Of a DNA stretch of 27,642 bases, positions 1 to 9,410 are shown in pieces (position 1 is the stretch's first letter; each line of letters starts with the position of its first letter). The stretch comes from Chara braunii (taxonomy: Eukaryota; Streptophyta; Charophyceae; Charales; Characeae). Position numbers and translations under genes: made by a program. The stretch lies in contig BFEA01000023.1 in the NCBI GenBank assembly GCA_003427395.1, positions 941,774 to 969,415 of the forward strand, in the 5' to 3' direction. The notes under the pieces are model-generated. The model did no database searches. It saw nothing but the letters and a program-made list of their open reading frames with translations, and was not told the origin of the DNA.

Positions 1-150
1 ACTCCTACCTATAGGCATATGGGGAAACCCGTAGCATACCAGAGCCGTGTTTTTACGGCCCCTCGAGCCTGCAGGATACCGGCCAGGGGACGGCCAGTAG
101 CACGAGGGATAAAGCGGACCAATCCCCCGTGCCTCCCCTCAGGCCCCTCC

Positions 151-317
151 CCTACGAACATAGCAGACTCTGCTTGATGCCGATCGGGGGATCCAGTGGT
201 CTATCTCTTGGGTAGCGGGTGCCAAGTAAGCCCAGGAAGGCATGAGGCCAATAAGGATTGAACCCATGACCTCCTGAATGCCACTTGTGAGCCTTGCCAA
301 CTGAGCTAGGCCGCTGG
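151..317 (-). mobile_element. tRNA-derived SINE, copy 1
   Basis: Read on the minus strand, the element starts with a tRNA-like head. An A box (TAGCTCAGTTGG) lies at 297-308 and a B box (GGGTTCAATCC) at 255-265; these are the internal RNA polymerase III promoter elements. A non-tRNA body of about 100 bp follows. Both head and body match a second copy at 25551-25716, so this is a dispersed family and not an isolated tRNA gene. The 3' end is a G-rich run rather than an A tail. A poly(A) run (minus strand; 319-342 here) sits directly upstream of the head and probably belongs to an older retroposon. Family assignment is by structure only. Confidence 0.8.
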
Positions 318-318
318 A

Positions 319-342
319 TTTTTTTTTTTTTTTTTTTTTTTT
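319..342. repeat. poly(T)/poly(A) run
   Basis: A homopolymer of about 24 T on the plus strand abuts the SINE head. Read on the minus strand it is an A run immediately upstream of the SINE, consistent with the tail of an older retroposon into which the SINE inserted. Confidence 0.7.
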
Positions 343-403
343 CCGTCATGGGCCGGGGCGTAGATGACCCCCGCGCAAACCACCTCCTGCCCCGATCCCG
401 ACA

Positions 404-428
404 GTTCCGGCCACCATGTGGCCGGAAC
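404..428. other. Short perfect hairpin
   Basis: Two 10-bp arms (GTTCCGGCCA and its complement) flank a 5-nt centre. No T run follows, so a terminator role is not supported. The surrounding 360-500 stretch is GC-rich and has no recognisable gene. Confidence 0.5.
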
Positions 429-528
429 AGCCGTGAACGGCCGCTCACAGATTTCGGGCCCCGTGACCGGCTCGTCACGTTCATGTGATCGGTGCTGCTC
501 TCATTCACGGTGCCGACACTGGTAGAAT

Positions 529-875
529 TCAAGTTGGGAAAAGTCATTAAACCTCCCCGCGACAAAAACCATTGTAAAACCTCCCCGCGACGAAAACCTT
601 TGTAAAACCTCCCCGCGACGAAAACCTTTGTATCCAGTTCCCCCCAAGCGGGGAAAAAAGTGCCGCAGGTCCCAAAATCACGTTTGGTGTCATTTTTGCA
701 CCCCTGGTGGGCCGGTAACGGCCGCTGGGTAAAAATGGCGGGAAAGTCTTTTGCAGGGTGGAAAAATGACGAGGAAAGTGATTTTAGGGCCTGCTGCACC
801 TTTTTCCCCGTTTGGGGGGAAATTGATACAAAGGTTTCATCTCGGGGAGCTTTTATGACTTTTCCCATTCAAGTT
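529..875. mobile_element. Foldback / MITE-like element with long inverted arms
   Basis: The left end (from about 529, including GGGAAAAGTCAT) reappears inverted at the right end (ending about 875). The pairing continues inward for roughly 100 bp per arm (about 600-702 against 735-836), for example CCAAGCGGGGAAAAA against its near-complement around 804-820. The whole segment could fold into one long imperfect hairpin. No transposase is present and I could not identify a convincing target-site duplication. A non-autonomous DNA transposon or foldback element fits best. Confidence 0.7.
547..630. repeat. 28-bp minisatellite, three units
   Basis: Three tandem units of 27-28 bp, each containing CCTCCCCGCGAC followed by AAAACC, lie inside the left arm of the foldback element. 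The right arm carries only one equivalent unit, so the left arm was expanded after the element formed. Confidence 0.85.
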
Positions 876-2029
876 TAGTACTCACTACTTTGCTTGTGGT
901 GACTACAATTATGCTGGTTACATCAGAACAGTAAATTAACTGTTCTCACCAGCCCAGTGGCACTCTCACTGCCTCCTCCAGTCCCATCTCTGGTAATCCC
1001 AATGTTACCTCACAGACCATTTCCGATCTATTAATTTAACCTCTCCATACAATAAGTCACTAAGAGCCTGCGTTGCCCGATTGGGATCCCCTGCTGACAC
1101 CCTTGGATGTTTACATGTGTGGTGATCAGAATGGATACAACTCAAGTTTCCTCCCATGAGTCCCATCAAAAAAAAAAAAAAAAAGTCCCATCCCAACCTA
1201 ACCTAAACGCAAGTTACTGTAGTGGATGGCATCAAACAAAAAAAAACAACCACACAATGAACAAAACTATGCCAACGAGGAAAACCAACCCATCAACAGA
1301 GCAAATGACAGCCCCAATAAATTCAATCCGATAGGGTACATGACAGAAAAAAACAACTTGTGATGATCCACGAACCACGACCCGTACCACATGGAAATAT
1401 GTACTCTTGGTGAGTAACCCATTTCCGACGGACCTATCTGTTTGTAACTTTCAAATTTGTTTCGTTACCATCGTAGATCATATAGACAAATGCAGGGTCG
1501 ATCTCTAATCTGCAGCCTTGACGTGTAATTTGAAACAAGTCCTTTTTCAAATAGGAATCTAGTTTGCAACACGATTGGGCAAGAGCCCCGTGAACGGCGT
1601 GAAGAAACAAGACAGTTAGCACTCTTTCTCTTTCTATGTGTTCGTTTTCTTTTTCTTTATGCGAGGTAAGGATGCACGCATGAGCCCCTGGTTTGGATGC
1701 CAACTTCCGTGCGCTGTGAAGTCTGCACTCGTTCACACTCGTCGTAAGCATGTGATGTTAGTTTCACATGGTTCATTTAAGATATCATTACATTGGGGAA
1801 AAAGATTTGTTCTCTCAGAGATATGTTTGGCAGCAATGCAAAGCAGACCCCTTTGGAGGTAAACAACACACATCTGTGACAGACATGTTTATTACGGAAG
1901 CAATCCAGTGATTAGGCATAAACAAGTTTCACTCTGTGCTCCGTGTACGTCTGCCTATACTTCAATATCAGACCGTAGCTTGCAGCCTGTTCCTCATGTC
2001 AACACACTTAGCAATAAGTCGGGGGACCG
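876..2029. other. Stretch without recognisable genes
   Basis: No reading frame here has a recognisable domain or convincing coding character. A run of A residues (about 1169-1184) is flanked on both sides by AGTCCCATC, which may be a small retroposition scar. The rest has no feature I can support. Confidence 0.5.
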
Positions 2030-4716
2030 TGTGACGAACCACTTCCCGAACCTGTGGCATCTTTTGTACCCCTTTTTTTTTTGCTTGTATCACACCAACC
2101 CCATGCAAACCCCGTTTTGTTTTCTTGATTTTGGGTACCGCGTTTTTGGCCCCCATCTTTTGGAAGCTTTTTCGACTCCCGAGTTCTGCTTTTCCCTTCT
2201 GCAATTCGGGAAATACATAGGAAATTACGTGCGCCTTAGCGAATGCACTGGGAATTGAGCTCGGCAGTTGGGAATTCCGGGATAAGCGGAACATCGACGT
2301 GTCCTTTTGAATGTTCTTGGTCGCGTCAGGGAAAACTCTCAGAATTTTGTGCGAATACGAATAGGCATAGGATTTTCTTTTCCCGCGTCGCTCTTTCGCG
2401 CGCGGATATGGTGATTTCAATTTTGAATTAGGCTATAACTGTTTCGGAGCCTTTTTCTCTCTTTTTGTTGAGGCGCCGCGCTTGCAAAGCTTTCTCCTCT
2501 CTGTCCCCCTGCATCGCTCCCTCCCGCGCTCCTTTCCCCTTCTCCCTCCTCTTTCTCTCGCTCTGTAACTGTTTTCTTTCTCTCCCTCCCTCTCCCGCCT
2601 TGCTCCCTGCGCGCCCCTTTTCCTTTCTTGATCATCTGAATCTTGGACCCGTCTTGCGCCACTTCTCGCGCCTTTTTCTCCCCTCACCCTCTGAGGCTGG
2701 CACACGACGCCCAGTCGATCCATCGATAACTCCCGCTCGCCAATCAGGTGCGTGGATCAATAGGACCTTCCTATTGCACGGCGAATCTGATTGGTTGAAC
2801 CTTGAGTTTCGAGGGATCAACATGGCGTTTGTAGAGCATTCTTCTCAAAGTCTTCTCCTCTTACACCTCAGTTGTCCCGTCGCTTTCTCCCCCTTCTATC
2901 TCCCCTGTCGCAACTATAAAACCCGCAAGCGCGTCCGCAAATCTCTCTTACGTTCTCGACTCCCAAGCCATCTTCCGGGAAGCAATCGCTAGGCAGAGTG
3001 TTTGGTGCGAGTCGGAAAGTCCTGTCGGGCTGACGATAGGCTGGTCGGTTGCGCGTTGGATCGCCACGACGGACTGTGGAATCTGGGCGAACCGTGTCGA
3101 GTTTGCAACAGCGGGGTGACGATCGCAGTGGTTGGAGTTAGCACGCGGCGGCCAGGATCGCCGGTGCGGGTATGAGGATCGATGATTGGGGTTGAGTGAG
3201 TTATTGGCCCGGGGCCATATTGGAATTAACGGCGAATGCGCCTTTGTTGTTGCGGATCTTCCTNTCTGAACTTCCTTCTTTTGGGTTGCGTCATCTCNTA
3301 TCTAGACTCTTTCCCCCCCCTTTCACCTTCCTCTCCTCCGCTATTTTTGAATAATGATGTGTCTCGATGCTTCTCTCCTTCTCTCTCTTTCCCTCCCCCG
3401 GATGAGAATGAATCTGTATACCTGTCGTGCCTGAAGGAACTTCTTCCGGAACTCTTTCATTAGTTTCCTGGGTAATCCTCCCTCGCAAGGACCCCGTCTT
3501 CTTGTCTTGTGGACGCTGGATGCGTGCGTACTGTGCAAACAATCCATCTTTTCCCATGCATGGCTCATTTTTCGCATCTTCCACAGTGAATGAATGTATG
3601 GGAATGCGCGTCTCTTTGACATTGATTAGACAATTGTCGTCGGGATTTTGTCCGAGAATGCAAGAGTGTTTAGATCTGTAGCTTTGAGTGCACTGCGCAT
3701 GCCATCTGCCTTATGCTGTCCAACATCCGCAGCCGAACCACGAGGCGGCCTCGAGAAACAAGGCGCCCGGGGATCAATGTCGCGCTGGCTCATTAAACCT
3801 GAGCCGCGGATCGGTCCCTTAGTTATATGCATGATCAAGCTGCTGACGTGTCCTCTCTCTCTCTCTCTCTCCCTCTCGGGTTGAAGGGAATTGTTTATGA
3901 GTTGCACGAGTGTTTTCTTTTCTTGATGACGTCGCAAGGTTTTTTCAATTGATTGATATGTGGACCAACCAGCACCCTCCGATTGGGCACCAGCCTCCCG
4001 TGCCTCCCGCCCCAACACGGCCTTTTCCGTACAACGAGGAAAGGACACACGTTTGTGAGTGAGACGTGCGAGAAGCTGTCGCACAGGTCGACAGACGATA
4101 CTACTTCCCTCCGACAAATCGTCGTTCAGGGTTCGTAGAGGCTGGGTTTGTCATTATCGACACGCACTTCCCACCTTAGCCGATATTGTTGCCATTCGAC
4201 GAGTTGATCATCATCCCGTGGACGGCAGTAGAACCCCACTGGCCGCGCACTTTATGCACCGAATGCCAGCGTTTTGAACGCTCCGAATCCAGGGGTTTCC
4301 ACTACCGTGTGCGGAGTGAAGAAGAGCATAAAGAAAGAGCCACGCGGCTGAGGCCATCCACGTCGGACTCGGAACTGACCATCGAACGACGACGAGATTT
4401 GATACGAAAACGGGACACGCGGAGTGTGCCAAAGCCTTTCTGTTCTAAACGACGGGCTGTGGCTCGGTGGGAAGTCCAACAATACTTTTTGGATTGAATT
4501 TGGATTTGTCTCTTTTCGCGTCGTGCCCGCGCGCGCATTCCGCGACGTGCGAAAGCAATCGACTTGCTTCATTGGACCAACACGGGGGATTTCAGTTCCA
4601 TCTGTGTCCCCACACTCAATTTCCAAAAATCCTTGGCACAACCCATCTTGCTGTTTTTCAGGGCCTCTTTCCGCACTCCTAACACTCCGAACGAAAGACA
4701 GCACAGGGCGTGAGGT
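2030..4716 (+). repeat. Left LTR (copy A)
   Basis: The repeat starts TGTGACGAAC, shared with 13563, 15818 and (diverged) 26532. It ends at GCGTGAGGT, where similarity to the copy at 15818-18502 stops. At 2,687 bp it is long for an LTR. A TATA box at 2915-2920 implies a U3 of about 0.9 kb and an R-U5 of about 1.75 kb. From 2585 to 4370 it is identical to copy C at a constant offset of 13,786, including N at 3264 and 3298, while both ends differ at several percent. Reading frames inside it carry no recognisable domain and I treat them as non-coding. Confidence 0.9.
2740..2920 (+). promoter_or_regulatory. LTR core promoter: inverted CCAAT pair and TATA box
   Basis: CCAATCAG at 2740-2747 and its inverse CTGATTGG at 2787-2794 flank an inner 19-nt inverted repeat (2758-2776, CAATAGGA arms). 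A TATA box (TATAAA, 2915-2920) lies about 120 bp downstream. The same arrangement occurs in copy B (TATAAA at 14465-14470) and copy C (16701-16706). Conservation between diverged copies supports a functional promoter. Transcription would start roughly 30 bp after the TATA box; the exact start is inferred. Confidence 0.7.
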
Positions 4717-4741
4717 TGGTATTGGAGCCGACACGTGTCGG
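4717..4741 (+). other. Primer-binding-site-like sequence and overlapping palindrome
   Basis: Directly after the left LTR comes TGGTATTGGAGCC (4717-4729). It resembles the plant initiator-tRNA-Met primer-binding site (TGGTATCAGAGCC) with two adjacent differences. It supports placing the LTR end at 4716 and minus-strand priming by a tRNA. A perfect 14-nt palindrome, CCGACACGTGTCGG, follows at 4728-4741. The leader then runs without notable features to the gag ATG at 4852. Confidence 0.6.
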
Positions 4742-4851
4742 TTCTGATGATAGTAAGTAGAACTGGCAAGAGGTAGGAGAGGCCCTGAACGAGCTCGTCG
4801 GATCGCCCAGTAACCAGGTCTCAGTCTGGTGCGGCTGCCCCCGCGGCACCA

Positions 4852-5937
4852 ATGGTGGACGGTACTAGGGTGACCGTTAGTATCCCTGCCCCCTTCCCTT
4901 TCTTCCCTAATCATACCCATCCTGAGGCTTGGCTGGAAGCTGTAGAAGCTCAAAACTACAACGCAGCTGATCTTCCTCGCGTTCAGACATTGCTACTCCG
5001 CAATACGTCGCATGACTTGTTTAGGAAACACACGTGGGTAGATTGGGATACTTTTAGGCAAGCCTTCTTGGCTCGATTCGATACGGTCAGTGAAGATGTC
5101 GCCTGTTACGTGCTAAAAAATCTGCCACAAGGACAAGGGGAATTGTTACCCGATTTTGTCGATCGATTTCAAACCACGCTGGACAAATCCGGGCGAGACG
5201 AGAAATCCGCTCGAGATTTGTTCATCGACCATCTATGAAGTCCTACATTGAAAGGCAAACTGCAGAATAAGGTCCCGCCCAAAACACACCAGTTATCGGC
5301 TATCATCACTAAAGCATTGGAACTGGACCTGGCTGATAAAAAAAAGTATATCAGCCAGGGAGACGACGACATCACAGATACCATACAGGATGTAACGACC
5401 AAAAGGCGATCATGGCTGCAGGCGGTCGAACGGTTTTATCCCCGCCCCGACCATGACCTTCCCGGCGGGATCGTTTTCGATACCCCGCCTGCTTCTTTTT
5501 TCTCTCCCCCGGCGAATCAATCGATCGCAGTCGTTAAAAGCGGAATCTCACCCGAACCCTCTTCGCCGGCTATAACCAACTTACACCTTGCCCATATGAT
5601 CCATAAGGCCACTACCAAGTAGTCTGAATGGATGAGCAACTTGATCCAAATGCAAGCCGCTCATATGGAACGAATGGAACAGATAATGAGCAGGCTAATT
5701 CAGCCTAACCCGGCTCCTGCTCGGCCTGTCCCCGCATCATTCCCACTCTTACCAGCCCCACCTGCTCCAGGCTTCGCACCTCAGTTCCCTCATCTAGCTA
5801 ATCCAACAGGAAAGATCGAGTGCTTTAACTACAAACAGCCCGGGCATTTCGCCCAGGACTGTCCGCAGCCGAAGCGTAATCAGCCTCCCCTGTTGCGGCC
5901 CTTGTCACCCTTAATCAAGGATGAGTGGCCGCCCTGA
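4852..5937 (+). pseudogene. gag: gag (capsid and nucleocapsid), two in-frame stops
   Basis: A single frame of about 361 codons runs from the ATG at 4852 to TGA at 5935-5937, broken by TGA at 5236-5238 and TAG at 5620-5622 but with no frameshift. The first part has the look of a retrotransposon Gag capsid domain (PEAWLEAVEAQNY, then TFRQAFLARFDT). A proline-rich linker and a C-terminal CCHC zinc knuckle at 5821-5862 (CFNYKQPGHFAQDC) follow. The second cysteine of the knuckle is Tyr (TAC at 5830-5832), so zinc binding would be impaired. In the intact element this protein would assemble the virus-like particle and bind genomic RNA. The stop overlaps the pol ATG as TGATG. Confidence 0.85.
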
Positions 5938-6881
5938 TGGATTTGGACCAAGGAGGAGAACTCGTGGCATATGCCCCAGAGCAACCTTCCCCTTCGATGG
6001 CAACGGTGTCGAGCTCAGGAGCTTCTTCCTCTGACGCTGCTGACATGGTCGATCCCCTCGGCAGGCATGATCGGAGCGATCCGATCGGCCTCAGATGATC
6101 TCGAATGGGTCGATCGCGAATCCAATCCTGGACCGCAGTTTCGGACAGGAGACATTGATGTATTGCAAAGGCTCAAGCAACTAGATATTCGCGTTCCTAT
6201 CCCAGTAGGACATCTGCTCACCATATCTGAAGCGCGAACGATAAACTTTTACAACATTGCCAGAAAAATCAAAAGCGCTTTACCTATCAGCGCATACAAC
6301 GGATGTTGAAGAAGAAGGAAGGAAGCGAGGAAGTTGCACCCCTCGAGTTTGACACGAAAGAACCTGAACCCGAAGCCGCACGTATAGCAGCGATCTCTTT
6401 AGCAGAAAAAGATCACTTCGTACGAGCTCGGCCGGTATTGTGGAAAAGTGCGGAATGTGACTGTGAAGTTTGGGGCAAGCCGTTTAATGCCCTTATTGAC
6501 ACAGGGTCTTCNGCCNTGGCCATATCATTGGATACTGTCAAAAAGACGGGACGACTTGGATCCATTCTTCCTCAATCTGGCAAAGACAATTATGTCTCTN
6601 CCGACGAGGAAGCAATGAACATCGTANGCATTATCGAGAACGTGGCTGTAAAAGTCGGACGAGTACACGTTCTTGTTAACGCGCTCGTAATAGATGTACG
6701 TTCCTATTCTGTGTTGTTGGGATTACCTTGGGCGATGGCGGTGGGCGCATGTAGCGGACCCACCAGGTGTGGTGCTCCGCTAGTGACAGAGATGGAGATG
6801 GAGGAAGAAGCGGGAGCAAGTTGGCACAGCGCAGCTCCCCACGCAAGACTCCAACGCACGTACTCCAAAATGTGCAAGTGA
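5937..6881 (+). pseudogene. pol: pol N-terminus and aspartic protease (broken)
   Basis: An ATG at 5937-5939 overlaps the gag stop. The frame it opens reads an acidic, serine-rich start and is interrupted near 6100. About 6090-6285 continues in another frame (segment with VLQRLKQLDIRVPIPVGHLL), and the original frame resumes around 6285. This is a compensating frameshift pair. The protease active site is NALIDTGS, with the Asp codon at 6498-6500 in an intact DTGS motif. A LLGLPW segment near 6714-6731 matches the second conserved block of retropepsins. Ns at 6512, 6516, 6600 and 6627 obscure four residues. The sequence after LPW does not look like protease and ends at a stop at 6879. Expected role: cleaving the Gag and Pol polyproteins. 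Confidence 0.8.
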
Positions 6882-7040
6882 TGAATGAGAATGAAAACAG
6901 ACAATGGCTGGGGTATACCCCAGCGGACTGACTGGACTGGACTGGACTGGCTGGTACCGACAGAGGTACCGGCCTGGACTGGCCTACCCCAAATATAACA
7001 CAGGCCTGTGAGAACAGGCCAAGGGGCTGGTCTCATCGGC
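6732..7040. other. Possible insertion in pol, rich in short repeats and palindromes
   Basis: Pol-like sequence stops after the LLGLPW block and resumes around 7041 in the same frame. The intervening 300 bp holds a perfect 16-nt palindrome (6908-6923, CTGGGGTATACCCCAG), a GGACT pentamer run (about 6925-6950), GGTACC inverted repeats and stops. This suggests an inserted small element. I could not fix its ends or a target duplication. Confidence 0.4.
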
Positions 7041-9407
7041 CATCCCGAGGTCCGCTACAGCGCACGTCTGCATTTCGATTCGAAACAATTGGTGCTCACG
7101 CAAACTGGGGGAAAACCTCAAACTGTTCCCTTGCGAGTTTCCACCCGAACGATAAAACGGGTCCCTAACTCGGCCCAAATTGGGATGATTCGATGCATTG
7201 ATCCCGAGGAATGCCCTCCCTCACACATCAGTGATGCAATCAGGGAACAAGAATATGAAGAAGAGCTGCCTAGCAAAGATGAATGGAAGCACCTGGTTGA
7301 ACTTTTTGAACACGAAATTCCCAAAGAATTCCAAGTATGCCCTGACCCTGCTCGAAGTTTCCACGTGGATTCAGGAGACAGCGCGCTTGCGCCTCCGATA
7401 ACGCAAGTTAGTCCTTCGGTCCTGCTTGGGGAACCTATATTACAAGTATCTGACCTGGCCGATGATTCGGAACCCCCTCGCACCATGTACGAAGGAGCTC
7501 TCTCCTTACGTACGCGTTATCAGCAAACGGAACAATATTTGGATGTTTCTGTTTTCCCGCCCAAAACGTTACTAACGATAAGAGCCACCATCGCTTTGAT
7601 TAAACAAGAGGCGGAAGCACCAGTAAGTGACGTACCTGATCTGATGCAGGAAATGACGGATCTAACGGGGCTAACTGTGGAACCAACCTCGGTTGGTTCA
7701 GAGACTGATGCTGAAGCCAAAGAAACAGACATGATCAGCCCCGCTGAGTCCCAGATGATAGCAACTGTCTTTTCCGTTTGCACGAGTAGTCCCGTTTTCT
7801 TTAGTGTCCATAATCGGCGGGAACGGCCGATTGATTGGGTCGATGTGCCCCTTGAGATTTCCAGGGAATCAACAATCACCCTGCCAGGTTACGTCCCCGC
7901 TGAACTTCGAAAATCATTAATCTGTGTGTTAAATAGTTACGCGGAAGTATTGAGCATACACAATAATGACATCGGCTTAACTAATGTGATCGAGCATGCC
8001 ATTCTCACGGGAGACCATCCACCCATTAGTTGCGCTCCTTATCGATACTCACCAGCTCAAAGAGCGGCCGCTTTCCAACGGATTAAGGAGTTCGAAGCTA
8101 ATGGATGAATCGAACCCGCCATAGGTCCCTGGTCTTTTTCCGTAGTAATCGTGACTAAAAATGCTGGAGGAATTCACATTTGCATTGATTATCCAAAGTT
8201 GAATGATATCACGATCAAAGGTGTGTACCCCCTCCCCCGGATAGATGAATTGTTGGATGCGATTGGGAGTGCTCGATTTTTCAGCAAGTTTAATGTTCGC
8301 CATGGGTTCCATCATCTTCTTGTTCGAGAAGAAGATCGTTCGAAAACAGCGTTTGTACTTTTCGAGGGCACGTGGTAGTGGATTCGGTGTCCGATGGGTA
8401 TCTGCAACGCCCCCGCGACCTTTCAGCGAGCCATGAACATGGCTTTTCAGAATTTCGTGANAAAGACTCGTTTGGCACAGAGCATCATCAACTACTGAGT
8501 GATTGTGTACATGGATGATATCTTGGTGTATTCGAGTTCCTACGAGGGACACGTGCAGCACATCGAATGGGCACTGCACGCGTTACGAGATGCGGGCTTC
8601 AAGGTGGCACTTGAGAAGTGTCAGTTTTTCCTCACCACCATTTCCTTCGTAGGGCACGTGGTGACAGACAGGGGACTCCAACCGGAGTCACAGAAGGTGG
8701 CAACTGTCAGGGACGCGCTGGTGCCTACAACTATCACGCAAGTTCGCGCCTTTCCGGGCCTGGCCTCGTACTACCGAAGATTTATCAAGGGCTTTGCGGC
8801 GATTGCGGGACCCCTCACGAATCTGCTACGCAAAGATCAACCGTTGATCTGAATGCCAAAGTGCGATCAAGCGTTTTCCAAACTCAAGGCCCCTCTCATT
8901 TCCGCTCCGGTCCTTATAAGGCCGGATCCTGAAAAGCCTTTTGTTTTCATCACTAACTGGCAGCCAGAGGCAATTTCGGCGATCCTTGCCCAGGTGGGAC
9001 CAAGCAGACTCGAGAGTGTGGTGGAGTACGCCTCCAAATCGGTGCCAGCTTGCAAGCGCAACTACGCCGCTCCGACGGGGGAATGCTACGCAGCTCTCTA
9101 GGGTATCATCCACTTCCGCGCTTACCTGTACGAGCGAAAGTTCACCTTGGTAATTGACCATGAGACCTTGTTGGCTCTGAAGAAATCGAAGGATTACTCT
9201 GGCATGATCGGGCGATGGGCAACGGTGCTGCAGAGCATGGACTTTGACATTCGTCATCGGAAGCACGAGAGACACGGGAATGCGAACGGACACACATGAC
9301 TGCACCGGCCTCAGAAGGTTCTGAAGAGTGAGGAGGTGATTCCATGGAACGAACCCGAACAAGAGATCGGACCTCGGTACGGCCAAGTGGAGATCTTATC
9401 GAAGTAG
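7041..9407 (+). pseudogene. pol: pol: reverse transcriptase and RNase H, one frame with six in-frame stops
   Basis: A linker of about 320 codons leads to the RT entry block (PISCAPYRYSPAQ, near 8020-8060). RT fingers and palm follow. Motif A reads FSKFNV, where the catalytic Asp is Asn (AAT, 8292-8294). NAPATFQRAMN follows (near 8410-8445) and the YMDD box is intact (8508-8519). RNase H begins near 8850; its first catalytic Asp position (FVFITN) is Asn at 8955-8957. The RNase H end and NANGHT tether lie near 9280-9299. Stops occur at 8106, 8376, 8496, 8850, 9099 and 9297, yet the frame is unbroken for over 2 kb. Several stops sit where Trp is usual in Ty3/gypsy Pol (8106, 8850, 9099). The block ends with tandem stops TAG TAA at 9405-9410. 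N at 8461. Confidence 0.9.
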
Positions 9408-9410
9408 TAA

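Noticed and set aside
255-317. A genuine tRNA gene
   Set aside because: A and B boxes are present, but the cloverleaf is not convincing. The same head plus a shared non-tRNA body recurs at 25551, which fits a SINE.
404-428. Intrinsic transcription terminator
   Set aside because: There is no T run after the hairpin, and bacterial-type termination is not expected in this genome.
545-640. CRISPR-like array
   Set aside because: The 28-bp units are directly adjacent, without spacers, and the context is eukaryotic. It is a minisatellite.
152-868. A 238-codon open frame on the minus strand
   Set aside because: It runs through the foldback element, a poly(A) run and the SINE, has low-complexity Lys and Arg tracts, and shows no domain. 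It is a by-product of repeats.
1169-1184. Retroposon insertion marked by a poly(A) run with AGTCCCATC on both sides
   Set aside because: Nothing but A residues lies between the repeats, so there is no element to annotate; at most it is a scar.
3626-4117. A 163-codon minus-strand frame inside the left LTR, identical in the right LTR
   Set aside because: Its conservation only reflects the identity of the two LTR cores. It includes a GA microsatellite and shows no recognisable domain.
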